64,000 bases of DNA. It comes from Permianibacter sp046297695 (lineage in GTDB: Bacteria > Pseudomonadota > Gammaproteobacteria > Enterobacterales > Permianibacteraceae). Below the pieces are notes generated by a model. It did not search any database and was not told the DNA's origin. It saw nothing but the letters and a program-made list of their open reading frames with translations. Shown here one piece after another: positions 1-8,567 of the stretch. The DNA is taken from NCBI GenBank assembly GCA_046297695.1, contig JBKBHF010000001.1, forward strand, positions 169,117-233,116, read 5' to 3'. Made by a program: the position numbers and the translations under genes. Position 1 is the stretch's first letter. Every line of letters begins with the position of its first letter.

Positions 1-1
1 G

Positions 2-1396
2 ACAGAATCACGCGCCGTTCTGCACATGGCCTTGCGCGCCGATGCCAGCGACGAGTACCCTTTCGAAAACCAGAATGTGGTCCCACAAGTACGGGCGGTG
101 CAGCAACAAATCCAGCAATTTGTTGCGTCCGTCCGACATGGCGAGCGGCTCGGCGTTACCGGCAAACCGTTGCGCAACGTCATCGCCGTCGGCATCGGCG
201 GCAGCTATCTGGGCGCACATTTTGTCTCGGAAGCCCTGCAATGCGATGCCAAGTCTCAGGCCGCGGCAGAAGGACGAACGCTGCGCTTTCTCGCCAATAT
301 CGATCCGGTCGACAGCTTTCAGGCCGTTCGCGGCCTCGACCCGGCCGAGACGCTGATTGTCGTCATCTCCAAGACCTTCACTACCGCCGAGACCATGCTG
401 AACGCCAAGGTGATGCGCAACTGGCTGACCGATGCGCTCGGCGAAGCGGCCATACGGCAACAGATGGTGGCGGTATCGACCAACCTCAAAGCGGTGGAAG
501 CGTTTGGCATCGATCCGGCGCTGAGCTTTGCCTTTTGGAATTGGGTTGGTGGCCGCTACAGCGTTTGCTCCGCTGTCGGGCTGTTGCCACTGGCGCTGCA
601 TTTTGGCTGGTCCGTCATGGAGGATTTCCTCGGCGGTGCGCGCAGTATCGACCGGCATCTGCTGCAAGCGCCGATGCATCAGAATCTGCCTGTGCTGCTC
701 GGGCTGCTTGGTATCTGGAACAGCAGCTTTCTCGGTCGGCCGGTACGCGCCATTCTCCCGTACAGCCAGGCCTTGCACCGATTCGCCGCGCACGTGCAGC
801 AGGTTGACATGGAGTCGAATGGCAAGCGGGTGTCGGTTCACGGCACCGAGCTCGACTTTGAAGCCGGCGAGATTTGTTTTGGCGAACCCGGCACCAACAG
901 TCAGCACTCGTTCTATCAATTGATCCATCAGGGCCGCGTCATTCCGGCTGACTTCATTGGCTTCCGCCGCTCCCAACGGCCACAGCAACTGCCCGGTGAA
1001 GCGATCAGCCTGCACGATGAACTGATGGCCAACTTCTTTGCCCAACCCGACGCCCTGGCGCTGGGCAAGACCGCCGCCGAGTTACGTGCGGAAGGAGTTC
1101 CGGAAGCGCTGATACCGCACAAGGAATTCCCGGGCAATCGCCCCTCCAATGTCTTACTGCTCGATCAGCTTGACGCCTACAGCACCGGCCAATTGCTGGC
1201 CCTGTATGAACACCGTACTGCGGTGCAGGGATTCATCTGGGGGATCAACAGCTTCGATCAGTGGGGCGTAGAGCTCGGCAAATCATTGGCCGGACAGTTG
1301 CGACAGCACTTCGTTGCGAACCGGACAGGCGAAGCAGCGGAAGCCGACGTTCCGCCATCGACGCGTCGACTGTTGCAACGCTATCTGAAATCCTGA
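2..1396 (+). CDS. pgi: Glucose-6-phosphate isomerase, 5' end missing
   Basis: Cytoplasmic enzyme interconverting glucose 6-phosphate and fructose 6-phosphate. The reading frame is open from the first bases of the window. Its first residues (TESRAVLHMALR) match the NRAVLH-ALR segment that lies roughly 80 residues into full-length Pgi, so the true start is upstream. The Pgi signature GEPGTNSQHSFYQLIHQG, with the catalytic Glu and His region, is present. The C-terminal motif QWGVELGK carries the conserved active-site Lys. About 464 codons are visible. The gene ends 50 bp before the convergent NtrC-like gene and shares a 13-bp-stem palindrome with it. Confidence 0.96.
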   Translation, partial: TESRAVLHMALRADASDEYPFENQNVVPQVRAVQQQIQQFVASVRHGERLGVTGKPLRNVIAVGIGGSYLGAHFVSEALQCDAKSQAAAEGRTLRFLANIDPVDSFQAVRGLDPAETLIVVISKTFTTAETMLNAKVMRNWLTDALGEAAIRQQMVAVSTNLKAVEAFGIDPALSFAFWNWVGGRYSVCSAVGLLPLALHFGWSVMEDFLGGARSIDRHLLQAPMHQNLPVLLGLLGIWNSSFLGRPVRAILPYSQALHRFAAHVQQVDMESNGKRVSVHGTELDFEAGEICFGEPGTNSQHSFYQLIHQGRVIPADFIGFRRSQRPQQLPGEAISLHDELMANFFAQPDALALGKTAAELRAEGVPEALIPHKEFPGNRPSNVLLLDQLDAYSTGQLLALYEHRTAVQGFIWGINSFDQWGVELGKSLAGQLRQHFVANRTGEAAEADVPPSTRRLLQRYLKS

Positions 1397-1415
1397 TCGA
1401 ACACAGCGCAGTACG

Positions 1416-1449
1416 CTGAGCCCGGCTGATAAATAGCAGCCGGGCTCAG
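1416..1449. terminator. Palindrome between convergent pgi and NtrC-like gene
   Basis: Perfect 13-bp inverted repeat, CTGAGCCCGGCTG at 1416-1428 and its complement at 1437-1449, with an 8-nt AT-rich loop. It lies between two convergent genes and covers the stop codon of the minus-strand gene. There is no T-run on either side, so if it ends transcription it is not a classical intrinsic terminator. Confidence 0.5.
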
Positions 1450-2852
1450 GCCGCTTCATCATCATCGCCCGATTCAATCTGCAACTCACGCAGTTTGCGG
1501 GTCAGGGTGTTACGGCCCCAACCGAGCAGCAGTGCCGCTTCCTGTTTCAAACCACCGGTTTGCTTCAGTGCAGCCTGCAGCAGGATGCGCTCCAGCGCTG
1601 GCTGGGCCACATCCAGCAGGTTGCGATGACCGCTCGCCAAGGCGCGTTCCGCCCAAGAGCGTAATGCCGCTTCCCAACTGCGTGCTTCGTTGCTGATCTG
1701 CAGTTCCGGTTGCAACTCCAGTGGTAAATGCGCCGGCTCGATCACCGGCTCCGGCAGCATCACGGCCAGTCGTCGACAAAGATTCTCCAGCTGCCGGACG
1801 TTGCCCGGCCACTCATACTGCTGCAATACCGGCAATACCGCCGCTGACAGCTGTTTGGGCTCGGTACCCAGTTCGGCGGCGGCTTGCGCGAGAAAATGAC
1901 GAGCAAGCGCTGGAATGTCCTCGCGCCGATCCTGCAGGCGCGGCATCTGCACCTGCACGACCGTCAGCCGGTGATAGAGATCCGGCTGGAACTGGCCGTT
2001 GCGCACCAGCGTTTCGAGCGAATGCCGGGTCGCAGCGACCACCCGTAACGATGCCGTGCACACACCATAGCCACCGACCCGATGATAATGACCATCGGCG
2101 AGCAACTGAACCAACCGGATTTGGGCATCGAGCGGCAAATCGGCAATTTCATCAAGAAACAAAGTGCCACCGTCGGCCTGCTCAACCTTGCCGGTATGCA
2201 TCACCTGGTTTTCACCGGCGACAGTGCGCTCAAGACCGAACAACTCGACGTCCATCGCGCTGCGATCCATTGCCGAAACATTGACCATGACCAGCGGCCC
2301 ACGCAACTGACTGTTGTCATGCAGCAACTGGGCGAACAGGCGTTTTCCGCTGCCCGGCTCGCCGCAAATCAACACCGGCACCCGGACCTTGCTCAGCTGC
2401 TGCAGCGAACGCTGTAGCTCGCGCACCGCAACCGACTCGCCCATCAAGGCACCGGTGCGCGGCAACATCGGCGCTGGTGCCGGCGTACTCGCGCGGTAAC
2501 GGCGCAGCGCTTGTTGCACCACCGTGAGCAGGCTGGCGTTGTCACAATCGCTTGGCAGGTATTCGAAAGCGCCTTGCTGAAAGAGGTGCAGGGCGCGCGC
2601 AAGTTGCTCGTCCGCCGCCAGCACAATCACCGCCAGTTGCCGGTCCTGCTGCATGCGCTGGATCAGCAGCCGGTCCAGCGCCAATTCGCCCGGCAGGATG
2701 CCGACGACAACGTCGGGGCTCGCTTCCGGCAAAGCAGCCAGACAGTCCGACCAGCTGTGATAGCACAGCACTTTGCCGACCAATGGTTTGCAGTCGGCCA
2801 GCAGGCGCGATTCCAGTTCGTTTCCGACCAAAGCAAGGCGTTGTTCTGACAC
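1446..2852 (-). CDS. NtrC-like regulator with degenerate receiver and no GAFTGA loop
   Basis: About 468 aa from a GTG start at 2852, which is preceded by AGGGAGAGG at good spacing and gives the length of E. coli NtrC (469). Longer in-frame readings upstream lack family similarity. Domains: receiver-like 1-115, AAA+ 135-375, Fis-type helix-turn-helix 420-468. The C-terminus (KQEAALLLGWGRNTLTRKL) is nearly identical to NtrC. Walker A GEPGSGK (164-170) and Walker B LFLDEI (231-236) are intact. The receiver has no Asp at the phosphorylation site (PDVVVGILPG replaces PDVLLSDIRMPG), and the conserved Lys is Ser (YLPSDC). The GAFTGA sigma-54 contact motif is TVAGEN (210-215). Known NtrC depends on both features. 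I infer a paralogue that binds DNA but cannot activate sigma-54 in the usual way. No NtrB kinase gene is adjacent. Confidence 0.85.
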   Translation of the reverse strand: MSEQRLALVGNELESRLLADCKPLVGKVLCYHSWSDCLAALPEASPDVVVGILPGELALDRLLIQRMQQDRQLAVIVLAADEQLARALHLFQQGAFEYLPSDCDNASLLTVVQQALRRYRASTPAPAPMLPRTGALMGESVAVRELQRSLQQLSKVRVPVLICGEPGSGKRLFAQLLHDNSQLRGPLVMVNVSAMDRSAMDVELFGLERTVAGENQVMHTGKVEQADGGTLFLDEIADLPLDAQIRLVQLLADGHYHRVGGYGVCTASLRVVAATRHSLETLVRNGQFQPDLYHRLTVVQVQMPRLQDRREDIPALARHFLAQAAAELGTEPKQLSAAVLPVLQQYEWPGNVRQLENLCRRLAVMLPEPVIEPAHLPLELQPELQISNEARSWEAALRSWAERALASGHRNLLDVAQPALERILLQAALKQTGGLKQEAALLLGWGRNTLTRKLRELQIESGDDDEAA

Positions 2853-2980
2853 GCTTGCCTCTCCCTCGCAGCAACAGGTTCTGCCGCCATATTGATCAGC
2901 GCGTCGCGATTTGTCCAGCAACAATCCGGCGCCCGCGCCAGCGCGTATCAGAGACACCGAAGCAGACAAACAGGCATGAC

Positions 2981-3754
2981 ATGCACAGCGACACCCGCTC
3001 CACCTACCCTGACTGGTTACAGCAAGCGATTGGCGCTGCACGCGTCACCATACTGGCGTCGCGGCTGACCGATTGCCGCAGGCTCGAGCAAACGCTGGCA
3101 GCCGCCGGCATCAGCTTCCAGCGACTACCGCTGTCGATGGATTCGGCGGCGAATCGCGCCGCCTTTCATGCCGTGCAGGCACAGCTCGACTGGCCGCATC
3201 TGCCGATGATTTTTCTGGATGGGAAATTTGTTGGCGGTGAACCGGAACTGGAATCAAGCTTGACGGAGAATTCGGCTGACTCAGCAGGCACTGACCCGGT
3301 CGACACCGTTACCAGCACGTCACAGCCGCTGCCGCGCACGTTGCAGGTTCTGGCGTATGCCGGGCTGCTGCCATTTTTTGCTGGTGCGCTGGCGGGTTGG
3401 TTGCCAAGCCTGCCTTTTGCGTCCTTGTTGCAGGCATTGCTGGTGCCGTATGCGGCGCTGATCGCCAGCTTCATGGCCGGCAGTCACTGGGGTATCGCGG
3501 TCTCCGCTCGCGCGGTGCCGCGCATGGAGTTGTTGCTTGCCGTCAGCTTGATGCTGCTGAGCTGGCCGCTACTGCTGTTGCCCGATGCGCTGGCCTTGAT
3601 CGGATTGCTGTTGATCTTCGCCGCCTTGCTGACAACCGAACCTCGCCTGCTGCGCCGCGGCCTCGTCAATCGCCAGTACTTCCGCTTGCGACTATGGCTC
3701 AGTGGCGGCGTGTTGCTGGCACTAGGCTTGGCGCTGCTGCGCTACCTGCGCTGA
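2981..3754 (+). CDS. Glutaredoxin-like domain fused to DUF3429 membrane domain
   Basis: 257 aa from the ATG at 2981; a longer in-frame reading upstream is shadow of the divergent regulator. Residues 20-95 resemble glutaredoxin: beta strand VTIL, the cis-Pro motif HLP (73-75) followed by MIFLDGKFVGG. The active-site CPYC is reduced to LTDC (29-32), so the N-terminal nucleophilic Cys is missing. Residues about 113-255 hold five or so hydrophobic segments, with the YAALIASFMAGSHWG stretch typical of DUF3429 inner-membrane proteins of unknown function. I infer a membrane protein whose thioredoxin-fold domain binds rather than reduces. The gene is divergent from the NtrC-like gene and overlaps the next, convergent gene by 13 bp at the stops. 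Confidence 0.75.
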   Translation: MHSDTRSTYPDWLQQAIGAARVTILASRLTDCRRLEQTLAAAGISFQRLPLSMDSAANRAAFHAVQAQLDWPHLPMIFLDGKFVGGEPELESSLTENSADSAGTDPVDTVTSTSQPLPRTLQVLAYAGLLPFFAGALAGWLPSLPFASLLQALLVPYAALIASFMAGSHWGIAVSARAVPRMELLLAVSLMLLSWPLLLLPDALALIGLLLIFAALLTTEPRLLRRGLVNRQYFRLRLWLSGGVLLALGLALLRYLR

Positions 3755-4626
3755 AGCCGTTGCAGGTCGGCGTCGTAATCCGGAAAACCGATCAGCGCCT
3801 GCAAATCCGCGAACGGCAACAGCTGCGCGGGATGGCTATCGGTATGCAGCTGCTGCAAGGCCTTTTGCATCGCCACGACAGCAGCTGACAGCAACGTCAA
3901 CGGATAGGCAGCCAGCTTGAAGCCCATCGCTTGCAGCTGGCTTGGCGTCAGCAACGGCGTATCGCCCTGCTCGACCAGGTTCGCCATTTTGTGGCCCGGC
4001 ACTTCATCGACCACGCGCTGCATTTCCGCTGCACTGCATGGCGCCTCGACAAACAGGATATCGGCGCCAAGTTCCGCAAACAGTTGCGCGCGGATGATGG
4101 CCTCATCGAGCCCCCGTGTAGCGCGAGCGTCGGTGCGGGCGATGATCACCAAATCCTGGCCCGCACGGCGCAGCTGGGCACGGGCATCGATCGCGGCAAC
4201 CATCCGCTCGACTGCCGCATCCCGTTCAATCACTTCTTTTCCACGGGTGTGACCGCAGCGCTTTGGCGCCAACTGATCTTCGATCATGATGCCGGCAAAG
4301 CCTGCCGCCGCGTAACCAAACAAGGTCCGCTGCACGTTCACCACATTGCCGTAACCGGTGTCGCCATCGCCAATCACCGGAATGTTCACGGCCTGACAGA
4401 TCTGCCGGCCCTGCTCGACCATCTCGCCGTAAGAAATCAGGCCGGTGTCCGGCAACGCCAACCGGGACGCCGATACCGAGAAACCGCTCATAAAACTCAG
4501 CGGGAAGCCAGCCTGCTCGATCAACCTGGCCGACAGCGCATCAAAGCAGCACGGCATCCGAAGCAAGCCGGGTTGTTCCAGCAGCGCCCGCAAGCGGAGC
4601 GCCGGTTGGGCGAGTTGTGGCTGCAT
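3742..4626 (-). CDS. Isocitrate lyase/PEP mutase family enzyme
   Basis: 294 aa, a TIM-barrel enzyme of the isocitrate lyase/phosphoenolpyruvate mutase superfamily. Family marks are the Mg-binding motif GDGDTGYGN (86-94) and KRCGH (122-126), which carries the Cys used by lyase members for C-C cleavage. Its length and sequence style fit the oxaloacetate decarboxylase / 2,3-dimethylmalate lyase / methylisocitrate lyase-like group. No prp or glyoxylate genes are nearby, so the substrate cannot be fixed from context. It stands alone and converges on the DUF3429 gene. Confidence 0.85.
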   Translation of the reverse strand: MQPQLAQPALRLRALLEQPGLLRMPCCFDALSARLIEQAGFPLSFMSGFSVSASRLALPDTGLISYGEMVEQGRQICQAVNIPVIGDGDTGYGNVVNVQRTLFGYAAAGFAGIMIEDQLAPKRCGHTRGKEVIERDAAVERMVAAIDARAQLRRAGQDLVIIARTDARATRGLDEAIIRAQLFAELGADILFVEAPCSAAEMQRVVDEVPGHKMANLVEQGDTPLLTPSQLQAMGFKLAAYPLTLLSAAVVAMQKALQQLHTDSHPAQLLPFADLQALIGFPDYDADLQRLQRR

Positions 4627-4784
4627 AAAAATTCACCAGACAGAACGGCAGAAGGACTGACAGCCAACGCAGGCTCTCAGCCCTCACCATACCGAAGACG
4701 TTCGTACAATCAAGCTTTCCCGACAGCGGCAGCCCCCGCCCGCCCCTAGACTGGCGTCAGCCAATCAACCGGAAGGCCCATGCA

Positions 4785-4991
4785 ATAAACCGCTCCTGGC
4801 ACAGTCTGATTGAACGTCAACCACCCGAAGGCCAAGCTGTCGAAATCGAAACGCGACAAGGCATCCGACGCGGCCGCTTCGATCCGCTGGAATAGCATTA
4901 CGGTTGGGTGCTGCTGGACTGTCCGAGCGGCGTGGCGGCACGTTGTGCATGGGCAGATGGTAACCGCTGGCGGCAATTGCCGCCGCCCTGA
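4785..4991 (+). pseudogene. Decayed small DUF551-like gene
   Basis: A 68-codon frame reads NRSWHSLIERQPPEGQ at its start and ends in WRQLPPP, the pattern of short DUF551-like proteins (W-x-P/S near the start, E-x-G-x-x-V, W-x-x-L-P at the end). It is broken twice. An in-frame TAG sits at 4893-4895, where CAG would restore it. The codon 8 nt behind a good Shine-Dalgarno (GGAAGG, 4771-4776) is ATA instead of ATG. Each lesion is a single transition. I infer a recently lost gene; a sequencing error would have to hit twice. It lies between the lyase-family gene and the tRNA-Val terminator. Confidence 0.4.
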
Positions 4992-5026
4992 CACTGACCA
5001 ACGCAGGATAGCTAAACGCAAAAAAC

Positions 5027-5056
5027 AAAAAAGCCGCTGTTAAGCGGCTTTTTTGC
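5027..5056 (-). terminator. Intrinsic terminator after tRNA-Val
   Basis: GC-rich stem (GCCGC/GCGGC) flanked by A-run and T-run on both sides, so it can work in both directions. On the minus strand it lies just beyond the tRNA-Val gene. Confidence 0.8.
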
Positions 5057-5061
5057 AGGAT

Positions 5062-5137
5062 TGGTAGGCGCAATTGGACTCGAACCAACGACCCCCACCA
5101 TGTCAAGGTGGTGCTCTAACCAGCTGAGCTATGCGCC
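5062..5137 (-). tRNA. tRNA-Val (GAC)
   Basis: Minus-strand 76-nt cloverleaf. The acceptor stem GGCGCAT pairs with the 3' end before an encoded CCA. The anticodon stem CCACC/GGTGG encloses the loop TTGACAT, giving anticodon GAC (valine). The T arm GGTTCGAGTCC is canonical. A terminator follows at 5027-5056. Confidence 0.95.
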
Positions 5138-5247
5138 TGTCGTTGAGGGCGCGTATATTGCCACCGGCCTTTTGCCGGGGCAAGAGGCCGATGCAAGATT
5201 TCTGCAAATCCGCGCCGGCCTGTCTACGCCTTGACCAACTCCTGCAC

Positions 5248-7131
5248 TCAGGCTGCCTGTTCCGGGTACCAAATCATCGCCGTTTCGTCACAGGCATTGA
5301 GCTTGGGACAGAACTGGCAATCCTTCAGCACCTTGTCCGGCAGATTATCGCGCTGGTCGATGACAAACCCGAGCTTGGCGAAGAATTTCGGCACCCGGGT
5401 CAGCGACAGCACTTTGCGCAAACCGAGTTGCCGTGCCCGCTCGCACAGGTAATCGACCATCGCCTTGCCCTGGCCCAGGCCCTGGAATTGCGGCCAGACA
5501 CCAAGGCTGCGGATCTCGGCTATCTCTTCATTATAAATGTACAGTGCAGCGCAACCGACCACAATGCCGTCTTTCTTGGCGACGATGAAATCCTGCACGT
5601 GCGAGACGATATCGGCGCGCGAGCGCGGCAGGTTCTCGCCTTCTTTCGCCCAGTGATTGATCAGCGCAACAATGGCCGGCACATCGTGCACGGTGGCATC
5701 GCTGACGACCAGCTCATCACTGTCCGGCTGGCCATTGACCCGCTTCTTGGCGGCGGCAATCGCCTCCAGCACCCGGCCTTTGGCGACTGCGCCAAACACA
5801 TCACGCTGCTCCAGACAGCTTTCCAGTGACAGCGCTTCGTAGACATCACCGGCAATCAGCGGATGAAACACCTGCAGCTCATCGAGCGTCAGCGCTTCCA
5901 GCGGCTTGCTCTGCGCGCTGGCGTGCAGCACCGCGCGGCCGGCGATATGGTGCGCTTCCCTGAAAGGCACATTCTTACGCACCAGATAATCGGCCAATTC
6001 GGTTGCATTGGCGTAACCACGCTGCGCCGCGAGCCTGGCCGCTTCGGCATTCACTTTCAGACCGAGCAATACTTTCTCGGTCACTTTCAGGCAAACGCTG
6101 ACGGTATCGACCGCATTGAACAACGCTTCTTTGTCTTCCTGCATGTCCTTGTTGTAGGCCAGCGGCAGCGCCTTCATCGTGGTCAACATGCCGATCAGCG
6201 CGCCATACACGCGGCCACACTTGCCGCGAATCAATTCGAGCGCGTCCGGGTTCTTTTTCTGCGGCATCAGCGACGAGCCGGTGCTGACATCGTCACCGAG
6301 CGTGACAAAACCGGCTTCACCGCTGCTGTAGAAAATCAGATCTTCGGCAAAGCGTGACAGATGGGTCATCACCAAGGCCAGCGAAGACAGCAGCTCGATC
6401 ACGTAATCGCGGTCCGAAACGGCATCGAGCGAATTGCGGGTCGGCCCGGCAAAACCAAGGCTGCGCGCCAGCTGATGCCGGTTGATCGGATAGGCCGTGC
6501 CGGCCAGTGCGCCGGAACCGAGTGGGCATTGGTCCATATGTTCAATGACATCTTCGAGCCGTTCGACATCGCGATCGAACATTTCGACATAGGCCATGCA
6601 CCAATGGGCAAACCGCACCGGCTGCGCCCGTTGCAAATGGGTGTAGCCAGGGAAAATGGTATCGACATGCTGCTCGGCCAGCGCAATCAAGCCGCGCTGG
6701 GCAATGCGCAGTTCAGACAGCAGCAAGACGACCGCGTTCTCGACCCACAGCCGCAGATCGGTCGCGACTTGATCATTCCGCGAACGGCCCGTATGCAACT
6801 TCTTGCCCAGATCGCCAATGCGCTTGACCAGCTCGGATTCGACCCAGGAATGAATGTCTTCCGCACCCGAGCCGAGCATCTCGGCCGGATTGTCATGAAC
6901 GACACGCAGTAGCTGGCGCAGCGCGCCATGCAGACGCGACAACTCTTCCTGCGTCAACACACCGGCATTTTTCAGCGCAGTCGCCCAGGCCATCGAAGCC
7001 TGAATGTCCTGCTCGGCCAAGCGGTAGTCGAACGGCAATGAATCATTGAATTGCCGAAACAAGGTGTCATCCGACACCTGCTCAAACCGACCGCCCCAGA
7101 GTGTGGCCATAGTGTTTGCTGCTCCGCTCAT
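5248..7131 (-). CDS. argH: Argininosuccinate lyase fused to N-acetylglutamate synthase, ArgH(A)
   Basis: 627 aa. Residues 1-455 are argininosuccinate lyase, which releases fumarate and arginine, starting with the typical MATLWGGRF and containing the fumarase/lyase signature SSLMPQKKNPD. Residues about 475-627 form a GNAT domain like ArgA, with acetyl-CoA loop region QFQGLGQGKAMV, which would make N-acetylglutamate, the first step of the pathway. Start chosen at 7131 (MSGAANTMATL), which has AGGA 6 nt upstream; ATG 7110 is an alternative. The same fusion is known in Vibrio and Moritella. It is the last gene of argR-C-B-F-G-H(A). No separate argA is in the window. Confidence 0.95.
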   Translation of the reverse strand: MSGAANTMATLWGGRFEQVSDDTLFRQFNDSLPFDYRLAEQDIQASMAWATALKNAGVLTQEELSRLHGALRQLLRVVHDNPAEMLGSGAEDIHSWVESELVKRIGDLGKKLHTGRSRNDQVATDLRLWVENAVVLLLSELRIAQRGLIALAEQHVDTIFPGYTHLQRAQPVRFAHWCMAYVEMFDRDVERLEDVIEHMDQCPLGSGALAGTAYPINRHQLARSLGFAGPTRNSLDAVSDRDYVIELLSSLALVMTHLSRFAEDLIFYSSGEAGFVTLGDDVSTGSSLMPQKKNPDALELIRGKCGRVYGALIGMLTTMKALPLAYNKDMQEDKEALFNAVDTVSVCLKVTEKVLLGLKVNAEAARLAAQRGYANATELADYLVRKNVPFREAHHIAGRAVLHASAQSKPLEALTLDELQVFHPLIAGDVYEALSLESCLEQRDVFGAVAKGRVLEAIAAAKKRVNGQPDSDELVVSDATVHDVPAIVALINHWAKEGENLPRSRADIVSHVQDFIVAKKDGIVVGCAALYIYNEEIAEIRSLGVWPQFQGLGQGKAMVDYLCERARQLGLRKVLSLTRVPKFFAKLGFVIDQRDNLPDKVLKDCQFCPKLNACDETAMIWYPEQAA

Positions 7132-7165
7132 CGTCGTTCCTAAACAAGAACACTGCATGGTCAAA

Positions 7166-7185
7166 GGGCCAGCATGCGCTGGCCC
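7166..7185 (-). other. Hairpin in argG-argH(A) spacer
   Basis: Perfect 8-bp stem GGGCCAGC/GCTGGCCC with a 4-nt loop in the 109-bp spacer. There is no T-run, so an RNA stability or processing hairpin within the arg transcript is more likely than a terminator. Confidence 0.5.
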
Positions 7186-7240
7186 GGTGTTTCTACTGTT
7201 CAACTGCCTGTTGCGTTCACTGCTTGCTGCTACTGCACCA

Positions 7241-8461
7241 TCAATCGGTCTTGCCCGCCGCTTTCAACGCGCGGATCCGCGACGGCAAGCTGAACAAGCG
7301 GATAAAGCCTTCGGCATGCGCCTGGTTGTACACCTCGTCCTTGCCAAAGGTCGCAAACGCTTCCGAGTACAGCGAATTCGGCGACTTGCGCTGGGTCACG
7401 GTGGCGTGACCTTTGAACAACTCAACGACAACGGTACCGGTCAATTGTGTCGCCAACGAGTCAATGGCCGCGAACAACGCACGCGTCGCCGGGACAAACC
7501 ATTTGCCGTCGTAAACTTTCTCGGCCAGATCCAGCGCCAGCTGTTGCCGTAGTTTCAGCGAATCCCGGTCATACACCAACTGCTCCAAACCGCGCACGGC
7601 ATTCATCATGATGGTGCCACCTGGCGTTTCGTAGCAGCCGCGCGACTTCATGCCGACCAAGCGGTTCTCGATCAAATCGACCCGTCCGATCCCATGGGCC
7701 GCACCAATTTCATTCAGTACTTTGACAACATGATAGGGTGACAGCACTTCGCCATTCACTTTCCGTATCTCGCCCTGTTCAATATCGAGCGTGACATAAG
7801 CCGGCGTGTTCGGTGTCTCAGCCAGTGGCTTGGTCCACTGCCAGATATCTTCACCGGGTGCGTTCCAGGAACTCTCCAGCTCGCCGCCTTCGGTCGACAG
7901 GTGGAAGGCATTCTCGTCGCGACTGTAGATCTTGGTGATGCTGGCGGTAGTCGGGATCTTGCGCTCAGCCAGGTAGTTCAGCAGATCTTCCCGCGAACGC
8001 ATCGACCAGATCCGCCACGGCGCAATGACCGGCAGTTCCGGCGACAGCGCAGCGAAAGTGCTTTCGAACCGGACCTGATCGTTGCCCTTGCCTGTGCAAC
8101 CGTGCGACAGCGCATCGGCGCCAACCTGCTTGGCGACTTCCACTTGCGCACGGGCCAGAATCGGCCGCGCCATTGAAGTGCCGAGCAGGTACACGCCTTC
8201 ATAGACGCAGCCTGCCTTCACCAACGGGAAAATGGCTTCGCGGGCGAACTGCTCCTTCAAGTCGACCACATGGCAGCTCGACGCCCCACTCTTGATCGCT
8301 TTCTCTTGCACGCCCTTGAGCTCAGCCGGGTCCTGACCAATATCGCCAACGCAGCAAACGACCTCGCAGTCATAGTTCTCTTTCAACCACGGCACAATTG
8401 CCGAGGTATCCAAGCCCCCCGAGTAAGCCAGCACCACTTTCTTGAAGCTTGTGTTTTTCAT
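7241..8461 (-). CDS. argG: Argininosuccinate synthase
   Basis: 406 aa, cytoplasmic. It joins citrulline and aspartate using ATP. The N-terminal PP-loop AYSGGLDTS and the downstream HGCTGKGNDQVRF motif are diagnostic. Of two adjacent ATGs (8464, 8461) I chose 8461 because AAGAG then lies 8 nt upstream; the longer reading begins MIAKRVR at 8485. The gene lies between argF and argH(A) on the same strand. The argF-argG spacer holds two palindromes. Confidence 0.96.
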   Translation of the reverse strand: MKNTSFKKVVLAYSGGLDTSAIVPWLKENYDCEVVCCVGDIGQDPAELKGVQEKAIKSGASSCHVVDLKEQFAREAIFPLVKAGCVYEGVYLLGTSMARPILARAQVEVAKQVGADALSHGCTGKGNDQVRFESTFAALSPELPVIAPWRIWSMRSREDLLNYLAERKIPTTASITKIYSRDENAFHLSTEGGELESSWNAPGEDIWQWTKPLAETPNTPAYVTLDIEQGEIRKVNGEVLSPYHVVKVLNEIGAAHGIGRVDLIENRLVGMKSRGCYETPGGTIMMNAVRGLEQLVYDRDSLKLRQQLALDLAEKVYDGKWFVPATRALFAAIDSLATQLTGTVVVELFKGHATVTQRKSPNSLYSEAFATFGKDEVYNQAHAEGFIRLFSLPSRIRALKAAGKTD

Positions 8462-8498
8462 CATTCGCACTCTTTTCGCAATCAATCCGGTTTCGTAG

Positions 8499-8566
8499 GG
8501 CGCATCATGATGCGCCGAAAATTGCCGCTACCTTTTGAGCCGGCAGGATGGCGGGTCGTGACCCGC
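8499..8566. repeat. Two palindromic units between argF and argG
   Basis: GGCGCATCATGATGCGCC (8499-8516) and GCGGGTCGTGACCCGC (8551-8566) are near-perfect palindromes. They are bracketed by CGTAGGGCG on the left and its complement CGCCCTACG on the right, so the whole block is itself an inverted pair. This is the build of REP-like extragenic elements. It abuts the argF stop codon. Confidence 0.55.
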
Positions 8567-8567
8567 C

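Noticed and set aside
2552..2980. N-terminal extension of the DUF3429 fusion gene
   Set aside because: Pro/Arg/Ala-rich sequence antisense to the NtrC-like gene; ATG 2981 gives the domain-consistent start.
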